This document shows positions 1-11,245 of a stretch of DNA of 64,000 nucleotides, piece by piece. The notes beneath the pieces were generated by a model that was given only the letters and a program-made list of their open reading frames with translations, did no database searches and had not been told where the DNA came from. Made by a program: the position numbers and the translations under genes. The DNA is taken from positions 38,776,501-38,840,500 of the forward strand of contig NC_072896.1 in NCBI RefSeq assembly GCF_027943255.1, given 5' to 3'. Origin of the DNA: Anastrepha obliqua. Its lineage: Eukaryota > Arthropoda > Insecta > Diptera > Tephritidae. The first letter of the stretch is position 1. Every line of letters begins with the position of its first letter.

Positions 1-1334
1 TAAAGTCGCTGGGAAATATTATCTGACCATCTATAATTCCATTCCATACTATTTCAACTCAAGATTCATTGGTTAATTTATCATAACCAGAATTAACCGG
101 AACACATACTTGGCGATTTTACCAGGCGACATCACAAATATCGTAGTATCGAACAGATCAAAACTTACAGCTGCCAAAATATTTCAGAATTGACCTCTCA
201 TGACTGAAAAACCAAACAGTTGAGGTATTCTTCTGGGAACGGCTAGAGAGAGAGAAATAAGTTAGGAAGGTGGATTTCATTTTCAACTTCGTTGAGTGGC
301 TCGAGATGGACGGTAGAATCTTATCTTCCTCTCATTTCGACTACACTGTTCAGCAATTGTTATTTAGCTGAAATTATTGGAAGAGTAGGAGGGGTAATAT
401 GCGCGTTCACACTTTGCTATAGTCAATCAGCGCTCTTGGTAATATGACGAACTCCACCTTAGCCAAGCATTGGAAATTGGTAGCATCGATTGCTGGCACT
501 CATCCGGGTTTTCGATCAAAACAATTCTAATAATTTGAATTATAATAGAAGGGCTGATAAATTGGCTAAAGTAGAAGTATCTCCATATGAATCTGAAGCA
601 AATATGCGATTCTGTACTATTTCAGTCCAATATAGCGATTCTGTGCTAAACAAAAACTAATTAACAGTCCAAAAATTATGTGAAAGCATCGTTTTCCCTC
701 TGAAAATGACTAAGTTAATTTTTTACGGTATTTTATAACTTTAAACGAAGAAGAGCAAATACCGAAGTGCTAAGTAACACATAATTTAAACAAATTAGTG
801 TTAATAAAACCCACAACGTGAGTCAACAAACCCATACGAGGTTATTCGCATTAAATGAATCCGACGCGTAAGAACCAAAACAAAGATAGATCTCACCTCG
901 TTTATGTGATGTATGTAAACGCCCGAACCTGTGCTCATTTACATATTTGTGTAGAAATGTTATTTTATGCTAAGGAGTAATTTTGTGTAAGTACCCATTA
1001 GGAAAGACGATCGCTAAGTAGCTGTGGCTATGAGTAATACTGGTTCTTGTTTTAACTACACCCACACTTCACTGACGTTAGCTCAGGCCAGTAAAGGGTA
1101 AAATTAACATTTTGACTTTCGTACTTTTTAGTAATTTGAGTACTTCGTACCCTTCGTGTTTTAATCTAATCTGATTTTAATTCGCCTAAAATCTTTACAA
1201 ACTAGAAGGACTATAATTTTACTTTACTTTATTTTCAGTATTTTAAAAAATGTTATCGAGCCCATTTGCTTTTATATTCTCCAAAGAAGTATTCTGTTCT
1301 TTTTGGAGCGAGTTACAACTAAATACTTATCCAT
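1..1334. other. No recognisable gene
   Basis: AT-rich sequence without a supported reading frame. A short stretch near 555-590 translates to RADKLAK, reminiscent of the end of a retroelement RNase H domain, but its surroundings do not support this. Confidence 0.5.
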
Positions 1335-1763
1335 CCTACGGGCCTATACGTAGACATCTCATGGAGAGAGTGAATCTCAAATTCTGACGTGATTCAACGT
1401 GAATTCACAGCCAAAGTATATTTTAAATCCAAGGCAGTGTACAACTGCTCGTGATAAATTTTGTTCACCTTACAATATTCGACGTTTATAAGATGCCACA
1501 AGTGAAGATTTTATTCATTCATGGGTGCGAAAGTTCAGTGCAAACAGCCAAGTTCGGTGGCAAGCAGCCCATGACCGCGACCCAGCCACACATCGAGAAC
1601 AATTGAAAATATTGAAGTCGTCGCTAGTTTACACGATAATCCGCGTCAATCCGTGCACAAGAGAACGACTGTCCTGGAACTTCAAAAAACTATTATGCAT
1701 GAAATATTGAATAAGGGTCTGAGACTTCACCGCTTCAAAATTTAAATCGTTTAAGTAACCCCT

Positions 1764-2469
1764 TGAGTTTCGTCGGTTCAAAAAAACAATTTTTTGGCTT
1801 ATTAATTTCTACATCTCAAGAATATTATCCTGAATTTTCAACACGATCCGAATAATAGTTTCGGAGATACAGCCTTTGGAAGGTGTGCGGTCCAAGCCAC
1901 TTTTATTGTTACTCAAAACTTTAAACGCATTTTTCTCGGACCCGTGTTTTCAAAGTCGATTGTCAAATGTTCTCGAACACTACTCAACCGATCTTGATGA
2001 AATTTTACACAGGCGTTCGAGATACAATTTACTCGTGCTTCAATGAATTTTGTTTTTTTTTTTTTCAATTACAACTATTTAAAAAAAAAACAAAATGTCA
2101 AGCAAATTTGAACGAAATTTTCACTTTTTTGGAAAAATGTCTGCCGAAATATCAATTTTTACTTTTTTCCTTTCCTTCACTCAAGGACGAGTTTATGGTC
2201 GTAACTAAAACACTTATTTTTGTTTTTTTTCATTTTTAATGATCCTGTCAGGAGTTATGCTGATAACGCGGACGCACCTTTTTTTCGAGGGGTAAACAGA
2301 AATGATGTCACAATGGAGGAGTTTTAATTTTTTTTTTTTTTTTTGAAAAATTCAGAAATTATTCTTTAAATATGTACCTATAAGACAGAAAATAGTTTGA
2401 ATTAAATAAATAATTTTTTACATACAAAAAAAATATTGAAGATAGGCCTTTTTTACCAGACGAAACCCA
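1764..2469. mobile_element. Non-autonomous DNA element, about 0.7 kb
   Basis: The ends are imperfect inverted repeats: TGAGTTTCGTCGGTTC at the left and, on the reverse strand from the right, TGGGTTTCGTCTGGTA. The flanking sequence GTAACCCCTT occurs on both sides (1755-1764 and 2471-2480), giving a target duplication of 8-10 bp, as in hAT- or P-like elements. The interior is AT-rich with no coding ORF. It contains TTTCGGAGATACAGCC and ACTTTAAACGCATTTTTCTC, motifs also present in the 22100-22856 element. Removing the insert restores the frame of the surrounding transposase relic. Superfamily is not certain. Confidence 0.65.
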
Positions 2470-2771
2470 TGTAACCCCTTAAGTTCTTAAGCATAACGAT
2501 CACATTTTACGAGACAATGTTGGAGATATTTCGTACGGTAAACACTATCTCTTGTAGTGATGAAGCCCATTTTCATTTCAGTGGAAGTATGAAAAAGCAA
2601 AATTGTCGTTATTGGACATCTAAAGGACAGAACTCATTATTAAATCATCAGCAGCCACTTCACAGTCGCAAAATGAAGGTTTGGTGTGTCCGCTATGGAC
2701 ACTTATTTTTTGAAAAGCGTCCAGGGCTAGCAATTTTCGTGGACGATGTCTCTTATCGATGTATGCTGAAC

Positions 2772-2949
2772 GGGTTGGTGTCGAAATTCTGTATGTACAA
2801 AATTCTAAAAACAAAATTCAGCTTTTTAAAATTCTGCTTTTTAAAATTCTGCTTTTTTAAAATTCTGCTTTTTTAAAATTCTGCTTTCTAAAATTCTGTA
2901 TTACAAAATTCTGTATTACAAAATTCTGTATTACAAAATTCTGTATTAA
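2772..2949 (+). repeat. Left terminal repeat array of the MULE
   Basis: Runs of AAAATTCTGC / AAAATTCTGTATTAC units repeat about ten times after the GGG end. The same units occur in reverse orientation at the right end, so the array forms a long inverted repeat. Confidence 0.85.
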
Positions 2950-3128
2950 AATAATAATGTTAACAATGTTAAAGAGGTAATGTAATTATTTTGGAAAATA
3001 ATAATATTAACAATGTTAAAGAGGTAATGTAATTATTTTGGAAAAGTGCGCACTTTTTCAAAATAATTACATTACCTCTTTAACATTGTTAACATTATTA
3101 TTTTAATACAGAATTTTGTAATACAGAA
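2924..3128. repeat. Large snap-back palindrome inside the MULE
   Basis: The arm at about 2924-2996 is the near-perfect reverse complement of about 3056-3128 (roughly 70 bp). A second direct copy of much of the left arm (about 2998-3043) lies between them and pairs with the right arm almost without a loop, centred on AAAAGTGCGCACTTTT at 3042-3057. It is best explained as a duplication plus inversion at the inner edge of the terminal array. Confidence 0.85.
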
Positions 3129-3458
3129 CATTGTGGGATATTCATTGTCAAATTTAGGTATGGTTATTTGGTAGTAAAACTTTTTACACAATTTGAGTAT
3201 ATGCGCCCCATTGTTTTTAACATATTCGTACATACCTATGTACATACCTACGTTAATTATAGTTGACAACATTTATACATTGGTATGTACATAGGTATGT
3301 TTGCAATCAAATATTACCTTGAGATGAGAACTTCTATCACAAATGAGGAATTACAATTTCACCACACCTGTCTACAACGGTTCTTATATTGTTTGTTTAC
3401 CTTCTGTTAAGTGCTGACTTTTTGTGAAAGAGCGTGGTTTAATGTTATATTGATAAAA

Positions 3459-4263
3459 ATGTCCGAAATAAGAATTTTGAAAACAAATAAAAATAAGGAA
3501 ATGTTGGGTGTTGATGGGTATTTCTATTATTTAGAAAGAATAACAAAACAAAGGACATATAATTGGTCGTGTTCCAAGAGAATAGCGTGTCACTGTAAAT
3601 CTCGATTGGTGACTGAATTAAAAGACGGTATCCATTGTGTGATTAAAAGGTCCGGTGTACATACCCATAGCCCTGAGGCAGTGGAAGGTTTTGTTCGCGA
3701 TGCTAATATAAAGCTTAAAGAGTTATCTAAAAAAACATGCTTGCCGGCTAGCCAGATAATTCGAGAAACCATTGTGCTAACTCCGAGCGATAGCCGTGAT
3801 GCTTTACCTTCTAAAATGGCCCAAAAAAGTAAAATAATGCGGACTAGAAAAAAGAAATGGGACATGAAAGAACCAAAAACTGTAGATGATATTGATATGC
3901 CACTTAATTTATGTATATGTCCTTGAAGGCGAGCTTTTTGTCTTAGCAGAAAAGTGGGTCGATGATGCATCGCAAACAGAAACGTTTCCTAGAACACAAA
4001 ACAATATTGAAGCGTGGCATCGGCGGCTGAAAGTTATTGTTGGAAGAAGAAATTCGCAATTTTACCATCTTGTGCTAAATTTGCAAAAGGAACTTATTTT
4101 AGCGAAAACTCAAATATCAAGAAAAGAAAATGGAGAAAGAGTTAGAAGAAAAAGGAAAATAATTAAAAAAAACAAACAGCTGCGAAGAATTATTAAGAAA
4201 AGAAATGAATTAAGTCACACTACATATTTAAAAAGAATTGCAAAAAATATTGTAATTGGCTAA
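3459..4263 (+). pseudogene. FLYWCH zinc-finger / MULE transposase, catalytic core deleted
   Basis: The first part, from the ATG at 3459, reads MSEIRILKTN and then a FLYWCH-type module: GYFYYLERI, YNWSCSKR, CHCKSRLVTE and a final HTHSPEA give the aromatic/Cys/Cys/His/His pattern of this DNA-binding zinc finger. The second part, in the next frame (about 3908-4263), reads PRTQNNIEAWHRRLK followed by a basic, helical tail, the usual C-terminus of insect MULE transposases. The DDE catalytic domain expected between them is absent and the frame shifts at the join near 3915. Upstream codons up to 3411 are open but lack a preceding ATG, so 3459 is the preferred start. A role as a DNA-binding remnant is possible but unsupported. 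Confidence 0.75.
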
Positions 4264-4344
4264 ACTAAAATATTGTTATCGCTTAAACATATATGTATAT
4301 TTATGGAATAAATGTTTATTTTGGTACTTCTTGTATGACGAAAA

Positions 4345-4533
4345 TCACAAAACTTGAATAAAGCAGAATTTTTCGCATTAAACATGCAGAATTTTGCAAA
4401 AGCAGAATTTTAGAAAGCAGAATTTTAAAAAGCAGAATTTTAAAAAAGCAGAATTTTAAAAAGCAGAATTTTTTTGCAATTTACAGAATTTTGTCACCCA
4501 GAATTTTGTAATACAGAATAATGACACGCTCCC
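4345..4533 (-). repeat. Right terminal repeat array of the MULE
   Basis: Units of GCAGAATTTTAAAA repeat about seven times and end in CAGAATAATGACACGCTCCC. This is the inverted counterpart of the left array. Confidence 0.85.
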
Positions 4534-4740
4534 ATGCTGAACGACTATTTTATGTTAATAATGAGAGAACATCCTTCCCTCACTACACAAACACGACTTC
4601 AGCAAGATGGTGCCAAGCCGCACACTGCCAGAGAGACAATGGCGATACTGCCTATGGAACAGGTGCAGCGATCATCGTAACCTCCGTCACCGATCACACC
4701 CTGTACGTCAAAGAACTCGATGTGGTCTAACTGTAGGCGG

Positions 4741-5583
4741 CACTAACAGCACTAACAGCAAGGTGGCACTAAACAACACAGAGATTGCCAAACATCGATT
4801 ATCTGCAACGAGTGTTTGTTAAGTATGAAGTTACTCCCTTTAATTTCATTTCCTGAAGACCACTGAGCTACATACATACATACATGTACAAACACCAGCC
4901 AATTCTTAAACCATACATTTTGATGCATTAGTTGAGACTTTCCTACTGGACACTTCCAAATGTCTTTAGAAATGTATGTATGTATTTCTGTGTAACATCT
5001 GTATAGGCAGGGCATAGAACAAAAGAGCGAAAGGAAATATAATATAAAATACAAAACCATAAAAAATGAAGTTGAATTGCCCAAGCGGGACCATAAATTA
5101 GGCCTATCCACCTGTCGCAACAAAAACATGTCACCACGCAAACGAGGTTGGCATTCCCAGAGCGGAATGCGGCATGAGAGTGGGTGGTGTTGGGCCCTCT
5201 TTATCGGTACTTGAGCTTCTGGTTTAGGAAGTTAACATCACCATGGGGAGAATACTTTTTTGTATTTACCAGCATGTTGGGTTTTATCAGCGATTTTAGC
5301 AATGTATGCTTTTGTTGAGCACAGAAGTTGCTTTAAATTTTATTTGCTGCATAAAATTCCTGATGCATAAACATGGAGAATGTTGCAAAAGACGATGATC
5401 AGGTAAATGGTAAGTGGTAAAAATAGTTCGAGAAATGTAGAGAACGCGTTGAAAATGAAGCCTCGGTGGCAATCAACATCACTAGATTAACCAAACGTCT
5501 AGGGAATCAAAGATTGGGTGATCTGAAATCATTGAACCAAAATTAGAGACCTCAATAATACTTTTAATATTTGACTTAGAGAA
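4741..5583. other. No gene seen; ACAT microsatellite
   Basis: Non-coding. A short ACAT run lies at 4871-4887. The only ORFs are short, compositionally random frames. Confidence 0.5.
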
Positions 5584-6650
5584 TTATTAAGGCAGGATTG
5601 GATCGAGGGGAAAATCTGCACCGAAGCTTGCACCTCTGTCTTCACTGACGGTTCCAAGATGGAATCGGGAGTCGGAGCGGGGGTTTTCTCTAAATCAGCC
5701 AATTTATCTATCTCCTTAAAATTGCCGAACACTGCTAGTGTTTTTCAAGCAGAAGTCTTTGCGATCTTCCAGGCATGCAAAATGCTTAGGGAACGCGGGA
5801 GCGAGGGTGATATTAATAGTTTCTCCGATAGTCAAGCCGCGAATAAGGCTCTGAACACGGCATGGTGCAGAACAAAATTAGTAAACTCCTGTAAAGAAGA
5901 GATCAAATATCTTGGGTGTGCAGGTAGCATTTCTCTGATCTGGGTTCCAGGACATAGGAACATAGAGGGAAATGAAATTACTGATGAGCTTGCCAGGAAG
6001 GGGACTGAATTGGTCTCAGAGACCTCCTACCCGGCATCGTCCTCCCCCTGACAGTTGTTAAAGGGGAACTGCACATTTTATTTCTTAGGAAATCGCAGAA
6101 AAGATGGAGCTCAATTTCTTCATTTGCTATTTCGAACACCCTTTGGCCCCAATACGATATACGAAGGACTCAAAAAATCCTCCTTGCCATTCAATTTCCA
6201 AAGACGTAGCTGTGTTTACCGATCACTGGACGATCGGCACACGCGCGGAAAAGCTAGGGTTACCATTTAACCCCCATTGCAAAGCTGTGGGGACCTTTCA
6301 GAGAAGGATACTGTAGTGCATTTTCTCTGTAAATGTCCGGGTTTGGCAGCTAGACGACTAAGGTCACTGGGCGCTCCTTTCGTCGACGCCCTAGGGCAGT
6401 GCGCCAACCTAAATCCAATCAATCTTCTTCACTATACCAACAGCTCTGGTTGGCTGTAGATATCTGCCTGTTGAAGGTCTCTTAATGGTATCAAAATGGC
6501 GCTTTAGTGCTACTTGAGCAGTGTCAGGTGCACTTCAACCATTTCACCGACCTATTTACCTACATAATTTTCGAAAAGTTTCAAAATTGTAATTCTAATA
6601 TAAGTGAAAAAAGTTCCTCTTAATTTAACATTAGTCTAAGCTGCATTAAA
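5584..6650 (+). mobile_element. LOA/I-like non-LTR retrotransposon, RNase H and 3' end (copy A)
   Basis: The frame from about 5590 to 6048 is an RNase H domain. The first acidic motif VFTDGSK is at 5638, the middle reads SVFQAEVFAI with FSDSQAA, and the end is LIWVPGHRNIEGNEITDELAR. The downstream tail is broken by frameshifts but still shows VVHFLCKCPGLAARR and NLLHYTNSSGWL (about 6314-6459), the CCHC-like tail seen in I-group elements. The 3' untranslated end, GGTCTCTTAATGGTATCAAA through ATTTCACCGACCTATTTACC, is shared with copies at 34.6, 41.5 and 48.2 kb. The reverse transcriptase is missing, as expected for a 5'-truncated copy. Clade is inferred from the better-preserved RT in the 48.2 kb copy. 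Confidence 0.8.
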
Positions 6651-7374
6651 GTGGCTCTCACGAAAGGCAAAGCACGTAGGTCTAAGGCAAAGGAGACCAC
6701 CCTTTGGCTAACTGCTCCCGCTTGAACGATCTAGTGTCCCTGATCTCAATAGAAGTACCTCGTTCAGTGTGCTTTGAAATACCTCAAACTGCTCTGAGTT
6801 CCCATCTTACGCTAGCTATTGGACAAGTGGAATACAGGAAACCTTTCTTTTCCAGGAATGATCTGATTTCATAAATCATTGTTAGCCCAGGAGAAGCATA
6901 CACTTTTAGGTGAATGAGGACAGAGCTCTCACTGGGGTAAGGTTATCACGAAACATGAAGATATCTTTTCCTTAAAGTTCGGTTCTCGTCTGCCGTCATT
7001 ATGACTAATACGTATTTCAGTCTGGCACTAACCGAAAAATCGAAAAGAGCGGAAGATCACTCCACTACCCTGCCCTCAGCGAAAAAGCCATTTCTTATAA
7101 ATGGATGCACTGCCGACCAGTGTTCAGCGATCTGTACGGCATTCTGAGTACATACATGAGTGAACTAAATTTTCGTGAGCTCACTGAGATTTTGTTCTCA
7201 AGTTGTTATCTGATGCCCTGCAATGTCTAGGGACTAGAGGTTAAAAATAGCACAAAGAGACTCACTCGATGTAGCTTCGAGCGCTTCGCACATAAAAGCC
7301 ATATTTAAGTTTTGTACTTTAAAAACTTACACTAGGACCAATAACCTATACACAGATCTAACGAGAAACACCTG
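6651..7374. other. Unassigned sequence
   Basis: It lies between two non-LTR fragments and has no frame I can assign. It may be unrecognised retroelement sequence. Confidence 0.35.
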
Positions 7375-8910
7375 ATCCTCTCTCCGCTACTCTGGAATCT
7401 CATTGTAAATACTTCACTCTTAAAGTTTTAAAATACTGGCTGTAATGTCACCGATTATGCGGATGATATTGCATTAACGGCATCAGGAAAGCATCTTCTG
7501 CTACCGAAATAAAGTGCCTCGGGATTATTATAGACCGTAAACACAACTGAAACCAAAATATTGAGGACAAGTTAAGAAAACGGTCACTGCACTTTATGCA
7601 TGTAAAACGGCTTTAAAAAAAATATGGGGCTTAAAACCGATCATAGTAAGCTGGTAGTATACTGCGCTTGTGAGGCCTATCCTCTTCACCCAGGTCACTG
7701 TTTGGTGGGAAATATTGTATCTAAGAACAAAATGGAAAGGATACAAGGGGCAGCATTCGCGCTGATCACAGGAGCGCTACCTTCTACCTCAACTAAGGCC
7801 CGTGAGGTTCTATTAGACTTTCTCCCTATAGTTATCTATTTCGGGTCTAATGCCAAAGCAAGCAGACTGAATGCATGACTAGCCGGGAAATATTTTAGGA
7901 TCAGTGGCTATTTTTACTGACAGTTCGAGCCTAATAATAATAACGTCGAGTGTGTCATCTATTGAGAAGTGCAGAAGTTGCAGCTTTTTTTTTTTTGTTT
8001 TTGTGGAGGAGAAAAGCATCAAAAGCATATGACCATTGTGGCCGTCAGTGTGGGAAACTTAAGTCTACGGCAACTATGTGTCTTTCAAGCTGAGTTAATA
8101 GCTATAAAGGATATATAATGTGGGTCAGGAGCTCAACTGTTGCAACGCAGCTGATCACCATCTATGTTACGTTGCGTATGGCAAGTTGGCCGAAACTATC
8201 GCAGTGTAATAATACTTCTTTCAATTCAATGTAAAACTATTCTTAATTAGCTGGATAAGCGATGTCCCATGAACGCTGCCCGGCTTCTTGGAAACTGAGA
8301 CATTCCAGGAAATTGTATCGCGGATGAGCTGGCTAAGAAGACAAATGATCTTTAATCAGTTAACAGTTTCCATCTCTTATCTTCAAGAAAGCTTTGAGTC
8401 AGGTCGGTCTACAGCGCGCAAGCCAGCATTAGATGAACCACTTGTGGAATACGGAGCCCGCTTGTGGGATAACTGGACAGGTTTGATTTAAGAGGAATGA
8501 ACACAGAAACAGGTCTTTCATCTATTTAGATGGTGAAGGAAGGCATACTATTGAAATACCGGTTGGTATCATCACCGGCACCGCCTAATGAGAACATATG
8601 GGAAACGTAGAAGGTTACTCTCTAATAATTTCTGACATAGCTGCAGAAAGAGGAGATAAAGAGCGTTAATTACTTCCTCTTCCACTGCACTGCTCTTCCA
8701 AGAATGCGATATTGTTGTCGAAATTCTTACTTTTTTGGATGTCTAGCAGAATTAGAATCGGCAGCCACCCACATTATTTTATGGTTAATACGAGAAAAAA
8801 GGGCTTGAACATTGCGTATGGATCCGACCAGGACATTCTAATTAACTATTTGGGTTTCCTGCAAAGTTGGTGGTTGGTCCCAAATGACCTGAATTCCATT
8901 CAATAAAAGG
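7375..8910 (+). mobile_element. Non-LTR retrotransposon relic: RT C-part, RNase H, tail
   Basis: Reading across frame breaks, the RT motif ILSPLLWNLIVN (about 7378) is followed by VTDYADDIALTASG (about 7449), with the catalytic YADD intact. MERIQGAAFALITGAL and EVLLDFLP (7730-7830) are thumb-region motifs of R1/I/LOA elements. RNase H traces follow: LCVFQAELIAIKD (about 8080) and IPGNCIADELAKK (about 8310). A decayed Cys/His tail and NYLGFLQSWW (about 8845) close the element. It differs in sequence from the copy A family. It is inactive, with many stops. Confidence 0.7.
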
Positions 8911-8959
8911 GCGGTCAAATACATGATTCCATACGCATGAGATGTGGGTTTATGAGTAC

Positions 8960-9425
8960 GCCTTCAGTCTAGCGATGCTCGCAGTTTTTAAGAATTCCAT
9001 CTGTACTGTACACCACGAATTTTTGTGGGAAAACAACTCGTGGATTTTGCACCATGAAAACGCACCGTCGCACATTGGCATCATTATCCGTGAACAAATA
9101 CCATCCAACTACCATTGAACTCACCTGATGTGGCTCCTCGCAATTTTTTTTGTTTGATCGAATTAAAAAATCCCTATGGGCAACCACTTCGGCGTTTTAA
9201 CAGCCGAGAAGAAGTAATGGAAAAATCGAAGACGGCTCTGATGGCTCTGCCGAAAATAGAGTTCTAGGAATGTTCTAAGAGCTGGATCGAACGCTGGCAT
9301 AAGTGCATTGAAAGTGATGGGGAGCACTTTGAAGGCGATAATAACACATTTTAGAAATAAACTCGTATTTTGAATTTTTTGAATACATATATTGCGGGAA
9401 CTTTTTGATCAAGCTAGTATGGCCA
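8960..9425 (+). pseudogene. mariner transposase relic, C-terminal third
   Basis: Motifs are spread over two frames: SWILHHENAPSHIG (second catalytic Asp changed to Glu in the DNA-PSH motif), SPDVAPRNFFLF-like sequence, and WIERWHKCIESDGEHFEGDN at the C-terminus (about 9284-9345). The following AACTTTTTGATCAAGCTAG near 9402 matches the terminal repeat of the relic ending at 58815. The 5' two thirds are missing. Confidence 0.7.
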
Positions 9426-11040
9426 CGTTAATAGATCACATGCATCAGTAATTGAAACGATTTGTTATAAAAGACGATATAAGTCCACGTATATTTAAAA
9501 AAAAAATATTAGGAAATAATCCAAACTTAATTTAAAATGGGACATGCTGCTTACACAGTGGGTAATTTGAGAAGTTTATTTATGTGTTAAAAGTGAATGA
9601 TTCGCTTGCTAGCGGACACTATTCAATAATACCCGTACATACTCATGGAAATGTGGAACTCAATGCAGGAACATCGACCTGGCAATCAAGATGAGGTTTT
9701 GGCGCACTCAATTCGCCTCGGCAGACTCTCCAGAATTTGGTCATTAAATATCGATTATCTGCAGAATAATACAGAGATGATCCTGTGCTAAAGGGCAAAG
9801 AATAATCAAAAAAGCCTTGAGAAATTGGAATTACAGCATGCGCTACCGAAAGCTAGAGGAGAAAGCTAAATTGTATAGGAAATGTACCTAGCACAAATAT
9901 TTGAAAGTTATATTCGTCCTAGTAAACAAAAAAAAAAAAAAATGCCAAAGAAAATTTTGCTTTGTTCATTTTGTTGCATTTTCAATATTCAATTGCGATA
10001 CCTGTATTTGGATTCACTGTACGCAAATGCCACTTATATAATTAAGATTTCAAAGACGGAAAACACCATTTATGTTTAAAATATTGCATAATTTTGTAAG
10101 TAGATAATAATTAGGGAATTTGAGTTTTTGAGATTATATAAATAAATTAAGTGATGTAATGGCGGCTTACAGTGAGAATACTCGCTTTAAAGTTAGAAAT
10201 TTCAAGTTGAAAATAAAGTTGGATGCGCATATGCGAGTGTGAGTACGCAGACACTTTCACTGATTGCAAAATGATAAAAGTCAGGGAGAAGAACGAGTGA
10301 ACTGTACGAGTTTGAGAACGTAACAATGACCCTTCAGTTCCTGCCCGTCTCCCCGATCAAGTCTTACACTGAAGCCCAGTTACAACTAGGCGGAAGCAAT
10401 AAAATCAAAAGTTGAAGCTGCAGCTGACAGATGACGAAGAATTTGAAAGTGATGAAGCAGACAAGCAAGCCAAGAAGGATAGCTACTCGAGCAACAAAAA
10501 AGTGTTTTGAGATGCGAGGAACGAAGCACTATACCAGCACTGTTGATATTTTTTTTATGTAAGCATGCCATGACATGCATATAGATGATATGTATGCGTG
10601 TATGTATAAGCATCAGCCAGTTTGCAAAAATGTTGCAAGGATATGTGGGCATGTGAAGGTTGTTACGACACAAAATCGCACAATTTTCTTGAGTGAATGC
10701 GAAGAAACGCAAATTGTAAGTGGTACACAAAATTGTATTATACATAAATACACACACACAAACACATATACATACATACAAAAGCATGAACGCATGAAAG
10801 CATACACGCGTAAGTATTTGAAAACATCTTATCTCTGCATTTGCAACTACATACACATGCACATATATGCGCGGAAGAGTTTATTTGAAAATTCCATAGC
10901 CTTTTAGTTGATTTGCTGCCGCGACGCAACCAGCTGAAAGCCCAAAGTAGTCGAAAAGAGGTCTGCATGAGTGCATAACTGTACTCTTATATTTACAATA
11001 ACGCAATATACTGTTACTGAAAGCAGTTAAGCGAAAAATA
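9426..11040. other. No gene seen; CA/ACAT-rich tracts
   Basis: AT-rich non-coding sequence. CACACA and ACATACAT tracts lie around 10745-10785. The 158-aa reverse frame here is driven by TGTATG-type simple repeats. Confidence 0.5.
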
Positions 11041-11245
11041 CAAGGTGGCACAAAATTAATCACCCTATGGGAAGATTTATAATTTCGGCAAATGGCGTCG
11101 TGCGTCAAACATATTTGAAACTGGTCAATGGAGCGCATAAAAGTCATAAAAAAATGTACATCACTCAAGATAATATTTTTTTTAATTATCATAGTAAAAC
11201 AGTTATACAAAAACAAAAATGCATGATTCATTTTGCGCCACCTTG
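11041..11245. mobile_element. MITE, TA-flanked, CAAGGTGGC ends
   Basis: 205 bp with inverted ends CAAGGTGGCACAAAATTAAT and, reversed, CAAGGTGGCGCAAAATGAAT. TA lies on each side (11039-11040, 11246-11247). It has no coding capacity. The duplication and ends suit a Tc1/mariner-powered MITE. Related copies or parts lie at 21150, 37490, 44245, 55681 and 60885. Confidence 0.85.

Larger units (their letters stand above)
2772..4533 (+). mobile_element. Mutator-like (MULE) element, deleted internally
   Basis: Both ends start with GGG in inverted orientation: GGGTTGGTGTCGAAATTCTG at the left, and GGGAGCGTGTCATTATTCTG when the right end is read on the reverse strand. A perfect 9-bp duplication ATGCTGAAC flanks it (2763-2771 and 4534-4542), the usual MULE target-site length. 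The terminal regions carry arrays of AAAATTCTGC-like units in opposite orientation. The interior encodes a FLYWCH-type zinc finger N-terminus and the C-terminus of a MULE transposase with the catalytic middle missing, so the copy cannot have moved on its own. It lies within an older mariner-type transposase and is younger than it. Resemblance to the animal 'Phantom' MULEs is an inference from the FLYWCH/MULE combination. Confidence 0.85.
1335..4740 (+). pseudogene. Tc1/mariner-superfamily transposase relic, split by two insertions
   Basis: Three blocks line up as one decayed transposase. Block one (about 1480-1763) has an N-terminal DNA-binding look, with ENIEVVASLHDNPRQSVHKR and a following HEILNKGLRLHRFKI across frame changes. 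Block two (about 2481-2771) carries CSDEAHFHFSG, NCRYW, PLHSRKMKVWC and YRCMLN, which match the first catalytic Asp region of IS630/Tc1/mariner enzymes. Block three (from 4543) resumes as DYFMLIMREH and LQQDGAKPHTARETMAIL, the second catalytic Asp region. The joins fall exactly where one insert with 8-10 bp flanking repeats (1764-2469) and one with a 9-bp duplication (2772-4533) sit. The type of motifs resembles the DD41D relics elsewhere in the window. The third catalytic residue is not recoverable. It is a dead gene with stops and frameshifts. Confidence 0.75.

Noticed and set aside
540..660. Possible RNase H end (RADKLAK)
   Set aside because: Only seven residues resemble the motif; the expected GH-x-x-I-x-GNE part before it is absent.
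10386..10862. 158-codon reverse frame rich in Cys/Val/Tyr
   Set aside because: Driven by TGTATG/CATACA simple repeats; no protein family resemblance.
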